From positions 744,001 through 808,000 of the forward strand of contig NZ_CP025197.1 in assembly GCF_002844395.1 (NCBI RefSeq): a DNA stretch of 64,000 bases, in the 5' to 3' direction. The notes beneath the pieces were generated by a model. It ran no database searches. It was given only the letters and a program-made list of their open reading frames with translations, and was not told the origin of the DNA. The DNA comes from Acetivibrio saccincola (lineage in GTDB: Bacteria; Bacillota; Clostridia; Acetivibrionales; Acetivibrionaceae). The translations under genes were made by a program, and so were the position numbers. Positions 45,309-54,069 of this stretch are shown piece after piece (the stretch's first letter is position 1; every line of letters begins with the position of its first letter).

Positions 45309-47657
45309 ATGTCATATATGTCTATTGACTTAGATTCTTTAAAAGATATTGAGAAAAGAGTCGGTTCCCTTTCAAAAAGCCTTGAACAGATAAAGAACAG
45401 TCTTTCTACCGTAAGGAGAAATATAGATTCGACAGTCCGGAACAGAAGCGGGATAGACAGCAGTATGTCAAGCCTTATCAGAGAAGTCGGCGAAAGAGAA
45501 CGTATAATGAATAATGTAAAACAATTTTTAAAAGAAACAATTAAGCAATATGAAGATATGGAAAAGGAGCTTAGAAGAGAATCAGACAGAATAATTGAAA
45601 ACAGCACTCCAAAGACCGGTATAATAAAAAGCATATTAAACGGTTTAAAATCAATTGGTAAAAAACTAGGAAATCTTTTAAAGACAATTGCAAAAAATTC
45701 AATACTTTTAAGTCCTATAATAATTGGAACGGCAGTACGTTCAATAGGAAAAATGCTGATAGAGAGAGGTTTTATAATAACCAATAAACCAATTGAAATT
45801 GTAAAAAGAGATGATATAGGTTTACCGATATTAAATGGAATATTAAGCTATAATCCGGATGAGTATAGCCCATATGTGGCGCTTTTGCAGAAAAGGTTAA
45901 TTGAACTGGGCTATGGGGACGGTCTTGAAGTCACCGGTAAATTTGACTCAAAGACACTTGATGCGGTAAACAGATATAAAGAGGATTATGGACTTTGGAA
46001 TTTTGGTGAGTATGAAGGCAAGGTGGGAGAAACTACCTGGAATCATTTATTTAAAAATCAGAAAGTACCTTATCTTACAATTGACAATGTAGAAAAAGAT
46101 GGTATGGGTATACCGGTTTTAAGCGGCATACTAAGCTATAATCCATGGGAATATAGCATTTATGTAGTATTTTTACAAAAAAGATTAATTGAATTAGGGT
46201 ATGGAGACGGTTTAGAGGTAAATGGAATATTTGACTCAAAAACACTTGAAGCGGTAAACAGATATAAAGAGGATTATGGACTTTGGAATCATGACGAATA
46301 TGAAGGCAAGGTAGGAGAGACAACCTGGAATCATTTATTTAAAAATCAAAAAGTTCCGTATATAAAAGGAACAAATGAATTTTATCCTGCAGAAAATTCT
46401 ACTCAGAATAACAGTGTTTCAAACAGTTTTAAATATAACTGGACCGGTAAGTGCGTTACTGAAGAGTTTAAAGAAAAGGTTCTTGAAATAAGCAAAAAAC
46501 TAAAAATTAATCCGGATGATTTAATGGCAGTTATTGCTTTTGAATCTAACTTTGATCCATCAGCTCGTAATCCTGCTTCAGATGCCACCGGGCTGATTCA
46601 GTTTATACCTTCAACAGCTGAGAGATTAGGAACAACGGTAGAAGAACTGAAGAATATGTCAGCAATTCAACAGTTGGATTATGTATATGAGTATCTAAAG
46701 ACATACTCAGGAAGAATGAATGATATATACGATGTTTATATGGCTGTATTTTTGCCTATAGCAGTTGGAAAAGACAATAATTATGTACTTGGAGTTAAAG
46801 GTTCAGAAGAGTGTTTTCCCGGTACAGACTTAACAAAAGGTAAAGTTTATAAAAACAATTCAGGTTTAGACATTAACAAGGACGGTATTATAACGAAAGA
46901 AGAAGCAATTCAAAGGGTGATAGCTAAAAGGAATCAATATGAAATAATAAATTCTGTAAATGAACCAACCGGAAATGACAGTAGAACAGGGGATACAAAA
47001 ATAAAAGAAAACTCAAATTATAATGTTACAAATACTGTAGCATATCAAGCGGTAGTGCCAAAATATGTATATGAATCAGGAGAGAGGACACCGGAAGCAT
47101 ATAATTTATTGATAGATCAGTTTATGGTTGAAACAAATCCCAGATATAAACCAAGAAACGGAGCTACGTTCTGCAATATATATGCATGGGATGTTTCAGT
47201 TGCAATGGGAGTCGAATTGCCAAGGTTTGTAGAAATTAATGAAATAGGAAATTTGGAGGATGCAACCGGTAAAGCTATTGGACGAAACCTTGGCAGTGGA
47301 TATATATTATATCAAGATGTTGCAAATGCAAATGCGACAGAGCTTGATGCAAATAGGCTGGCAACTTGGTTAGATGCTCAGGGTGCAAATTATGGATGGA
47401 GAGAAATCAGTGCAGAAGAAGCTCAAAGAAGGGCTAATCAAGGATATATGACAATATCAGTAGTAAAAGAACCAGGAGGCATAGGTCATGTTCAAGTAGT
47501 CAGACCTACTCCGGACGGAAGTGATTATGATCCGAGCAAAGGAGTTTATATATCGCAGGCAGGTGGAAGTTCAGCAATTAAAAACGGTGTTTATTTTCTT
47601 GAACATTATAAAAGTGAGAGTTATTATAATAGATATAAGTTTTATACACATGATTAA
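45309..47657 (+). CDS. Effector F: T7SS-type N-terminus, two PG-binding repeats, SLT transglycosylase, papain-like domain
   Basis: 782 residues from ATG 45309 (AAAAAGGTGG before it; the open frame begins at 45,246), the only long multi-enzyme effector with an intact frame. Export domain 1-95, hydrophobic segment, peptidoglycan-binding repeats about 174-350, then an SLT-type lytic transglycosylase from about 376 (AFESNFDPSAR with the Glu, TGLIQFIPST). A Ca-type loop DINKDGIIT lies near 520. The C-terminal domain (about 574-782) has a Cys in TFCNIYAWDV and a His in GIGHVQVVRP and matches the detached domain of effector A. It would cut glycan and probably peptide. Confidence 0.8.
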   Translation: MSYMSIDLDSLKDIEKRVGSLSKSLEQIKNSLSTVRRNIDSTVRNRSGIDSSMSSLIREVGERERIMNNVKQFLKETIKQYEDMEKELRRESDRIIENSTPKTGIIKSILNGLKSIGKKLGNLLKTIAKNSILLSPIIIGTAVRSIGKMLIERGFIITNKPIEIVKRDDIGLPILNGILSYNPDEYSPYVALLQKRLIELGYGDGLEVTGKFDSKTLDAVNRYKEDYGLWNFGEYEGKVGETTWNHLFKNQKVPYLTIDNVEKDGMGIPVLSGILSYNPWEYSIYVVFLQKRLIELGYGDGLEVNGIFDSKTLEAVNRYKEDYGLWNHDEYEGKVGETTWNHLFKNQKVPYIKGTNEFYPAENSTQNNSVSNSFKYNWTGKCVTEEFKEKVLEISKKLKINPDDLMAVIAFESNFDPSARNPASDATGLIQFIPSTAERLGTTVEELKNMSAIQQLDYVYEYLKTYSGRMNDIYDVYMAVFLPIAVGKDNNYVLGVKGSEECFPGTDLTKGKVYKNNSGLDINKDGIITKEEAIQRVIAKRNQYEIINSVNEPTGNDSRTGDTKIKENSNYNVTNTVAYQAVVPKYVYESGERTPEAYNLLIDQFMVETNPRYKPRNGATFCNIYAWDVSVAMGVELPRFVEINEIGNLEDATGKAIGRNLGSGYILYQDVANANATELDANRLATWLDAQGANYGWREISAEEAQRRANQGYMTISVVKEPGGIGHVQVVRPTPDGSDYDPSKGVYISQAGGSSAIKNGVYFLEHYKSESYYNRYKFYTHD

Positions 47658-47692
47658 AAATCAATTTTATTGTACGGAAAGGAGAAATATAC

Positions 47693-48742
47693 ATGTTCAA
47701 AAAGTGTATATTATGTTTCGCAACACTTATCATAGGAATGTTTATTGGCATAGCAGGAAGTCAGCTATATGAAAATTCAAAAAGACCCGTAATGATTACC
47801 GGTGAAAATGAAAGAACAGGAGAAAAGGAAGATGTACCGGGGGAAAATGAAAATATTTTAACCCCGGATGAAAATGATTTAGAAAATGATTTATTAGATG
47901 AAAATAAAAATGAAAGGGAAAAATACAGAAAAATTTTAGTAGGTGCAGGTGGCTGGCATAGAAGCCCTTCTATGACGGCAGCATATGGTGACTACTACAT
48001 TTTTTCTGAAGACGGTACTTTTATATTTAAATACAGCTTAGCAGATGAGGAAAGACGTGTTATTGACATTTCAGGAAATTGGGAAATTATAAACGGCGAT
48101 TTATTACATTTAACCATTATGAAAAAAACAATTAGGGAAGGTGGTGAATTTATACCAGGAAGTCCGTCTTCATTAACGGGGTATTCTTTGGTTAATTCCA
48201 CCACTGTAAAAGTGGATGTGGAACCGTATGAAGAAGTTATATACCCGTTGAGAGACTTGGAAATTGATGAACCTTCTCCTGCTCCGTTAATGCTTAAAAT
48301 AGGAGGGGTGCAGTATTGGAAATGGGGCGGTACAGCTGATGAAACATTAGTCATGGAACAAACAAATGAAGAACCAGATATTGACTCAGAAATACAAGTG
48401 TGGGAAGGTGTACTTGAGTTTTCTGAATCTGCTCCTCCCGACCAAAGTTTGTTTTACACAATAAAGATTTACAAAGAAAATAATGAATATTATGGCGATA
48501 TAAGTATTGACGGTTTTCAAACAATGAATAGGATAAGAACAAAAGCGGTAGGGGATAAAAATTCTGTTAATCTGGTATTTGACACATACTTACCCGACAA
48601 TGTGGGTGAAAGGTATGAAAAAGGGGATATTTTGCTGAGTTTGGAAAGAAAGGATCAGAAAGTTTATACTTCATGGGGAAAGTTACAGCCAATGTTTCAG
48701 GAAAATAAACAATCGGGAGAGGTTTATTTTGAATATCGATAA
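47693..48742 (+). CDS. Membrane-anchored protein, candidate immunity protein of module F
   Basis: 349 residues, RBS AAAGGAG. One N-terminal membrane segment (MFIGIAGSQL) without a clear lipobox, an acidic linker, then a domain with GDYYIFSEDGTF and a second with DILLSLERKDQKVYTSWG. The gene stops at 48742, but one missing base near 48,736 would extend it by 37 residues to a TAA at 48,849 (sequence SITESTLRAEGDS), so its C-terminus is probably frameshifted. Function unknown. Confidence 0.6.
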   Translation: MFKKCILCFATLIIGMFIGIAGSQLYENSKRPVMITGENERTGEKEDVPGENENILTPDENDLENDLLDENKNEREKYRKILVGAGGWHRSPSMTAAYGDYYIFSEDGTFIFKYSLADEERRVIDISGNWEIINGDLLHLTIMKKTIREGGEFIPGSPSSLTGYSLVNSTTVKVDVEPYEEVIYPLRDLEIDEPSPAPLMLKIGGVQYWKWGGTADETLVMEQTNEEPDIDSEIQVWEGVLEFSESAPPDQSLFYTIKIYKENNEYYGDISIDGFQTMNRIRTKAVGDKNSVNLVFDTYLPDNVGERYEKGDILLSLERKDQKVYTSWGKLQPMFQENKQSGEVYFEYR

Positions 48743-48896
48743 CAGAAAGTACATTAAGAGCTGAAGGAGATTCTTTAGTAGTAGAGTATGTAGATTGGCT
48801 GGGAGAAATAATAAAAATTAAATTTAATAAACCGGAGAAAGATAATTAAAAAGACTAAAAGTCAGGTTGAAAAATAAATATCAGAATACTAAAAAG

Positions 48897-48930
48897 AATG
48901 CCGGAAGGATTTTTTCTTCCGGTATTTTTA
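48897..48930 (+). terminator. Terminator at the end of the effector array
   Basis: An 11-bp stem (48897-48907 with 48916-48926, one G-T pair) followed by TTTTT. Marks the right edge of module F. Confidence 0.8.
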
Positions 48931-49101
48931 AATATTAATGATATATATAAAGCTATATAATAAAGCTATATAAAGAAGTGATTTTATATTCTGAGGGGAA
49001 CGTACGTTTGACAAAAAGAGGACGAAAAAATAAAAAAACTATTGGAATAATTTACATATTGTAATATAATGTACTTTAGTGTAAAGTTGATATTTTATAA
49101 A

Positions 49102-49156
49102 GATAGCGTCAATTTATTGTAGGAAAAAGAAAAGTAGATGGCATCCCATTTTTATT
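49102..49156 (+). repeat. Isolated ISLre2-type end, inverted match to 62,174-62,228
   Basis: 55 bases are the exact reverse complement of the right end of the ISLre2 element at 62,174-62,228. No transposase is attached; a group II intron begins 22 bases later. The gap 48,931-49,101 before it is AT-rich with nothing else seen. Confidence 0.8.
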
Positions 49157-49177
49157 GAGAATGTAACAAATTTTGTG

Positions 49178-50305
49178 GTGCGGCCGGGCAAGGCCGTGGA
49201 GTACAGCGGGTGGAAACCCCGCCGAGTAAACCTTAAGCCGAGGAACTCGTAGCGAGTCTTGGAGTATCAGTAGTGATATTGATGCTTAAGCGTAGACAGT
49301 TAGGCAGTAGGCCCGAAGTCCGCAAGGGCGAGTGATTGAGCCTCGAAAATATTACAAAGTCGGGAAGGCCGACTGGCTCACAAACCAGGAAGGCAGCATT
49401 GCACCAAGCGTTAACGGCGAGCGTGATGTGGCTTCCCCGGGGTCAAAGAGCCGGGCATGTTGTACAAAGACTCCACGGTAACCCGGGAGACCCTGACGAT
49501 TCTTGCGAAAGCAAGTATGATGTACAACCGATAAAAAGGAAGGAAGTCAAAAGATTGTCAGGGAGTCGGATAACCTAATAGTATTAATGATGCCGGGTAA
49601 TGCCGGAGGAGAGAAGGAGGTTACGTACAATCGCTCTTGTTAAGGAAACATTAACTACACACAGGGGTAGGGATTGATGGAAACGAAATTGACAAGATAT
49701 GAGCAAGATTTTCTTGACTTTTCTTATGGTTTCAGACCAAACAGGAGCTGTCATGATGCGCTGAGAGCAATAAACAAAACAATTATAAAAGATAAGATAA
49801 ACTATATAGTTGATGCAGATATAAAAGGATTCTTCAACAACGTTGACCATGAATGGATGATGAAGTTTATAGGACACAGGATAGCAAACCCAAACATAAA
49901 AAGGCTGATAGTGAGATTTCTAAAAGCAGGGATAATGGGGAGAGGTAGATTTGAAGCAACAGACAAGGGTACAGCCCAGGGTTCAGTAGTTTCACCGATA
50001 TTGGCAAACATATATCTTCATCACTATTACGGAATTACGGACAATTATCCGATGTTGCAGCAATTTAAATATGAAGTGATAAAGATATTATTTAAGTGGC
50101 TGAACAGAAGGAGTCAAAGGAGAAGTTTTACAAAAGAAAAATTCCAGAAATACCTTAGGTTAAATCCACTTCCGAATCGGAAAATTTATGTGAACATAAT
50201 GGGTTAACAGCGAAAGCGAATGATTGTATGAGGAGCCGTATGCCTTAATTGGGCACGTACGGTTCTGTGAGGGGGCAGATATGGCAAGATATCTGTCTAC
50301 TCGAC
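49178..50305 (+). mobile_element. Degenerate group II intron (bacterial type)
   Basis: The 5' end reads GTGCGGCCGGGCAAGG, as expected for a group II intron boundary, followed by about 480 bases of GC-richer, structured RNA (domain I-IV). A short reverse transcriptase remnant lies inside. Near the 3' end, GAGCCGTATG and CGTACGGTTC form a domain V hairpin, then a domain VI-like stem and the end CTACTCGAC. The element is about 1.1 kb where about 2.4 kb is usual, so most of the ORF is gone. RNA ends may still be folded. Confidence 0.8.
49674..50207 (+). pseudogene. Group II intron reverse transcriptase/maturase, internally deleted
   Basis: It keeps YGFRPNRSCHDAL and FNNVDHEWMM (RT blocks) and GTAQGSVVSPILANIYLHHY, then jumps directly to the maturase tail (LFKWLNRRSQRRSFT, NPLPNRKIYVN). 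The YADD catalytic block and most of domain X are absent, as is the N-terminus. It cannot be an active reverse transcriptase. Confidence 0.8.
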
Positions 50306-50373
50306 TATGGATGAATAATTAAATTCCTTCTTGGCAAGAATTACAAACAATAAAAGCTAAGGAGGAATTTTTT

Positions 50374-51237
50374 ATGTCAACATTATCAAAAGAACAGATA
50401 AAAGCAATAGTTAAGGGAAATAATTTCCAAAGCGTGACTGATGTCACGAACTATCTTAAAGACATTATACAAGAGCTTATGGAAGCTGAATTAGAAGAAA
50501 AGCTTGGTTATGCTAAAAGAAGAACGTAGTGCAAAAAATACCGACAACTGTAAAAATGGTTATTCTACTAAGACTTTAAAAAGAGAATTTGGAGAAGTTG
50601 AGATTCAAATTCCAAGGAACCGTAAAGGAGAGTTTGAGCCTAAAATTATACCTAAATATCAAAGAAATGTTTCCGGCATAGAAGAAAAAATAATACCTCT
50701 ATATGCAAGGGGCATGTCAACCAAGGGATATTGGAGAGCAGCTAAATGAACTTTATGGGGTGGAAATATCCGCAGAAATGGTTAGTAGGATTACCGACCG
50801 TATTATTCCTGAAATAAAAGAATGGCAACAAAGACCCTTAGAACCTATATATACATTTTGTTTTATGAATGCCATTCATTATAAAGTAAGAGATGAAGGA
50901 AGAATATGTAATTGTACAGCCTATGTGGTTATTGGCATTAATGTTGAGGGATATAAAAACATACTGGGTATATGGATTGGAGAAAATGAATCATCAAAAT
51001 TCTGGCTTGGTGTAAGTCTACAAAGCTATTAATGAAGAGGTTGCCTTAGAGAAGCTTTATGAATTAAAGGATAAATGGGGTAAAAGCTATCCTTTTGCGA
51101 TACGGAGCTGGGAAAATAACTGGAATGTACTAAGTCCATTCTATAAGTTCCCGGAAGAAATCCGAAAGATTATCTATACAACTAATGTCATTGAAGGATT
51201 ACACCTTTTAAAGAAATGTTTTTTCCTGAAGTCATAG
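50374..51237 (+). pseudogene. IS256-family (Mutator-type) transposase remnant
   Basis: The start is good (AAGGAGG, ATG 50374, then MSTLSKEQIKAI). The protein then continues in other frames: GYSTKTLKREFGEVEIQIPRN, MQGACQ...GVEISAEMVSRITD, and finally WGKSYPFAIRSW and PEEIRKIIYTTNVIEG. There are at least three shifts, an internal deletion after FWLG, and the first catalytic Asp block reads FMNAIHYKVR with Asn instead of Asp. The 3' end is missing. Dead element. Confidence 0.8.
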
Positions 51238-51561
51238 AGTAAATAAACTCGGTTAGTGTCAAGATCCTTCATTGTGAAAATCAGGTTCCCTGTTGCTTCC
51301 CAGCATTGCAGGTTATCGACAGAGCCGGGCCTCAATAGAATTATTGACAAAAAGCCAATTAAATAAACATTGTACTTTTATGTTTTTACTTTTTTAAATT
51401 TGCTAAACAAATAAGTATTGCCATATTAAAAAATTATGTATAAAACTTCAATAATTGGCATTACTATATAATAAAAAATAGAATACAGTTGTATATTTTG
51501 TAAACTAAAATTAATTAATATTTCTTGTTGAGAGGGATTTACATAAAATCTAAACCCACAA

Positions 51562-51640
51562 AATTGATGCTTAAGCGTAGACAGTTAGGCAGTAGGCCCG
51601 AGGTCCGTAAGGACGATTGATTGAGCCTCGAAAATTTTAG
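51562..51640 (+). mobile_element. Fragment of a second group II intron
   Basis: About 75 bases beginning TTGATGCTTAAGCGTAGACA match 49,280-49,352 of the intron domain I region with a few differences. The flanks (51,238-51,561 and 51,641-51,805) are AT-rich with no gene seen. Confidence 0.7.
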
Positions 51641-51805
51641 AAAGAACGGAGACCGTGTAGCAGTAAGTGAATATACAAATTTCTCTTGTAGTTTTATAAG
51701 TTAGTGATGTATTTTTATAAATTAATGATGCTATCATCAGTTAAGGAATCACACAGCAGAAATTATGAACTTTTTTTTCGTCCAATGGTATTTTTATTAT
51801 TTTCA

Positions 51806-51834
51806 TTGACACATTCATATATTATACATATAAT
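51806..51834 (+). promoter_or_regulatory. Consensus sigma-A promoter of the ferredoxin/ArsR operon
   Basis: TTGACA (51806-51811), 17-base spacer, TATAAT (51829-51834): both hexamers are perfect. Confidence 0.85.
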
Positions 51835-51860
51835 ATAAGTATATTATAAAATACTTATAT
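51833..51860. promoter_or_regulatory. Palindromic operator overlapping the -10 box
   Basis: ATATAAGTAT (51833) and ATACTTATAT (51851) are perfect 10-bp inverted repeats with an 8-base spacer, placed at the -10/+1 region. This is the position of a repressor site; the ArsR protein encoded as third gene is the likely ligand. Confidence 0.7.
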
Positions 51861-51923
51861 ATAATTATTTCCTAATCATTATTCTATATAGACAATAAAT
51901 AACTAACAGAAAGGGGAAATAAC

Positions 51924-52121
51924 ATGAAAAAAGCAGTAGTAAATCAAACAGAATGCGTGGCTTGCGGAGTTTGTGAGAAAGTTTGTCCGCGTCAGGCCAT
52001 AACCATATTTCATGGAATTTACGCAAATGTCAATGAAGATTTATGTGTCGGATGTAAAAAGTGTGAGAAAACCTGTCCTGCTTCAGTAATTCAGGTTTTA
52101 CAAAAGGAGGCTGCGTCATGA
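51924..52121 (+). CDS. 2[4Fe-4S] ferredoxin
   Basis: 65 residues with two cluster motifs: CVACGVCEKVCP and CVGCKKCEKTCP. RBS AAAGGGG. An electron carrier, first gene of the operon; its stop overlaps the next ATG (ATGA), so they are coupled. Confidence 0.9.
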   Translation: MKKAVVNQTECVACGVCEKVCPRQAITIFHGIYANVNEDLCVGCKKCEKTCPASVIQVLQKEAAS

Positions 52122-52723
52122 AAAAATGGAATGAATATTTATGGATATTCTCTGCAGTATATTTGGTTTCAGGTTTTTTCAATATTTTATTTGCCTGGAT
52201 AGGGATGATTTGCTTTGTTACTCCGTTATTGCTTTCCATATTAGGTAAAGGTAAAATATATTGTAACAGCTATTGTGGAAGGGGACAGTTATTTGAATTG
52301 TTAGGAGGCAGGTTAAATCTATCTTCAAATCGCAACATTCCTGCATTTATAAGAAGCAAATGGTTTCGCTACGGCTTTTTAGCATTTTTTATGACTATGT
52401 TTGGTATAATGGTTTTCTCTACCTATTTGGTTTATAATGGAACTAATAACTTGAAAGAAGTTGTTACCCTTTTATGGACAATTAAACTTCCCTGGAATTG
52501 GGCATATACCGGTACGGTATCACCTTGGATAGCCCAATTTGCTTTTGGATTTTACAGTGTTATGCTTACGTCTACAATTTTGGGACTTTTAACAATGTTT
52601 TTCTTCAAACCCCGCTCATGGTGCGTTTATTGTCCCATGGGTACAATGACTCAAGGGATAAGCATGCTAAAGTACAGAAGGATGGTGAATCAAAATGGAG
52701 CAGCAAGCAAAAGAAATAGCTGA
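52118..52723 (+). CDS. NapH-like membrane protein with Cys motifs
   Basis: 201 residues, about four membrane segments. CNSYCGRGQ near residue 49 and CVYCPMGTM near residue 170 are the CxxxC..P motifs of NapH/RnfA-like polyferredoxin membrane proteins, but there are no full ferredoxin domains; these may be supplied by the ferredoxin encoded before it. Together they would pass electrons across or along the membrane. Its end overlaps the arsR-type gene by 29 bases. Confidence 0.75.
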   Translation: MKKWNEYLWIFSAVYLVSGFFNILFAWIGMICFVTPLLLSILGKGKIYCNSYCGRGQLFELLGGRLNLSSNRNIPAFIRSKWFRYGFLAFFMTMFGIMVFSTYLVYNGTNNLKEVVTLLWTIKLPWNWAYTGTVSPWIAQFAFGFYSVMLTSTILGLLTMFFFKPRSWCVYCPMGTMTQGISMLKYRRMVNQNGAASKRNS

Positions 52724-52985
52724 ATTGCTTAAAGTTATGGCAAATCAGCATAGATTAATGATATTATGCTATTTGATAGAAAGACCAATGAATGTTAGTG
52801 AAATACACGAAAAAATACCTGTTATATCTCAATCGGCTTTATCTCAAAATTTAGCCATGCTAAAGGCACACGGTATTTTAGACTCTAACAAATACGGTCT
52901 TCAGAACGTTTATCATATAAAGGATGACAGGATTAAAAAGATTATTCAAGTACTCAGAGAAACCTATTGTAACCCAAAAGTATAA
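52695..52985 (+). CDS. ArsR/SmtB-family repressor, persulfide-sensing (BigR/SqrR/YgaV) type
   Basis: 96 residues, winged helix. A Cys at position 25 in RLMILCYL and another at 92 in ETYCNP match the two-cysteine pattern of BigR/SqrR/YgaV, which form a polysulfide link between these residues; no metal-type CxC is present. DNA recognition helix: SQSALSQNLAMLK. Autoregulation at the operator 51,833-51,860 is likely. Confidence 0.8.
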   Translation: MEQQAKEIAELLKVMANQHRLMILCYLIERPMNVSEIHEKIPVISQSALSQNLAMLKAHGILDSNKYGLQNVYHIKDDRIKKIIQVLRETYCNPKV

Positions 52986-53058
52986 GAGGCAATTCATATG
53001 CTTTTACCTGATAGGAAAGTGAATCCTTAATGGTATAAGTTACTGGGGATAGAATAGG

Positions 53059-53166
53059 TTTAATACAGAGAAAGATGTGGAGTTGGATGAGGTTATTCCG
53101 CCGGAGATATTATGGCACGGTACAGGAGAGAAATACGTAAGTTCCATTGATGTGTGTCAGTGGTAA
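53059..53166 (+). pseudogene. KptA (RNA 2'-phosphotransferase) N-terminal fragment
   Basis: 35 codons encode ELDEVIPPEILWHGTGEKYV and then a stop. IPPE(V/I)LYHGT is typical of Tpt1/KptA. No start and no C-terminal half (catalytic Arg and His) are present. Small remnant between the ArsR gene and the IS4 remnant. Confidence 0.5.
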
Positions 53167-53173
53167 AATTTAA

Positions 53174-53866
53174 TTACCCGGTTTCGGGAAAGAAAATTCC
53201 CCACCTGTTTACAAACTTTTGCTTGTAGATTAACATTATGTTAATCAACTTTCGCAGGAAACAACTGATAGCTTTGCCTTTACGTTTCCTGACAGTTCGG
53301 TATATCTCGCGTAATGATTTCTTTTCACCATTGAACGTGTAGTAAATCTTTGGCGTGTCTTTTAACATGGCTATTACATTAAGATTCATTTTGCAAATCT
53401 TGATAATAGTAGCCGGAAAGGAGAACCAACTGTCAAACAGGACGTATTTTGCCTTAATGCCCACAGACATAGCTTGTTTCAGCATTGAAAGAGCAGATTC
53501 CGGCGAAGTAGTCAAGGCATTTTGACGACGTTTAAACCCAACAGTTCTTTTATCTATACATTGTCTCGCTGGATTGATACGAACCTTTGAATTTGCTGAA
53601 CTTAAGAGGTTAAAGGCTACAGGAACAAATGAATTGCCGTCTGTCCAACCAAGAGTAAGCATACGAAAGCCTTTTTTGTTTTTATTACCGTCAGCATGAT
53701 CTTTGACCCAGCATAGGAGTTCTACTGCTTTGCTTCTTGTCCTGCTAAAGAAGGAATCGTCTATCACAAATGCATCAGCTCGTTCATCTGTTGTTAGTGG
53801 AGCAATATGATGGTTTATAACCTTAGCAGAAAGTAACAAGAGAAATCTCTGCCAGTTGATATGCAT
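53174..53866 (-). pseudogene. IS4-type transposase, main part
   Basis: 230 residues with DDE-type blocks: FVIDDSFFSR and YVLFDSWFSFP. The frame is shifted from its N-terminal part at about 53,870-53,890; the missing join would read TFAKDVAYRFLNSMHI. A short Lys/Arg-rich tail ends the gene. No inverted repeats of the element were found. Confidence 0.7.
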
Positions 53867-53886
53867 AGAATTCAGGAATCTGTAGG

Positions 53887-54069
53887 CTACATCCTTTGCA
53901 AATGTATATCAGAATTTTCGGTTTCATAATTCATAAACAAGTTCATACCTGTAAAAACAAGTTTGAATAATACTTTGAAAACTTTGACACAAGGGACACC
54001 CTTTTCTTTATATGCATTTGCCTGTTTTAGCAATGAGCCTACAGAAAACTTTTTGAAAAAGTTATCAAC
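53887..54069 (-). pseudogene. IS4-type transposase, N-terminal part
   Basis: It encodes DNFFKKFSVGSLLKQANAYK and GMNLFMNYETENSDI, the start of the same transposase. The true start is lost: at 54,070 the sequence becomes the ISLre2 fragment, and an open frame running on to 54,093 is chance. This is a joint between two broken elements. Confidence 0.65.

Noticed and set aside
45260-45784. Minus-strand hydrophobic frame opposite the effector N-terminus (also near 17,353, 22,426 and 40,194)
   Set aside because: Appears in each module only because the plus-strand helical domain is repeated; no start site.
47521-47772. 83-codon frame spanning the end of effector F and start of the next gene
   Set aside because: Out-of-frame shadow across two well-supported genes.
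49336-49578. Open frame of 80 codons in the group II intron
   Set aside because: It lies in the structured RNA part of the intron and encodes nothing recognisable; high GC here comes from the ribozyme.
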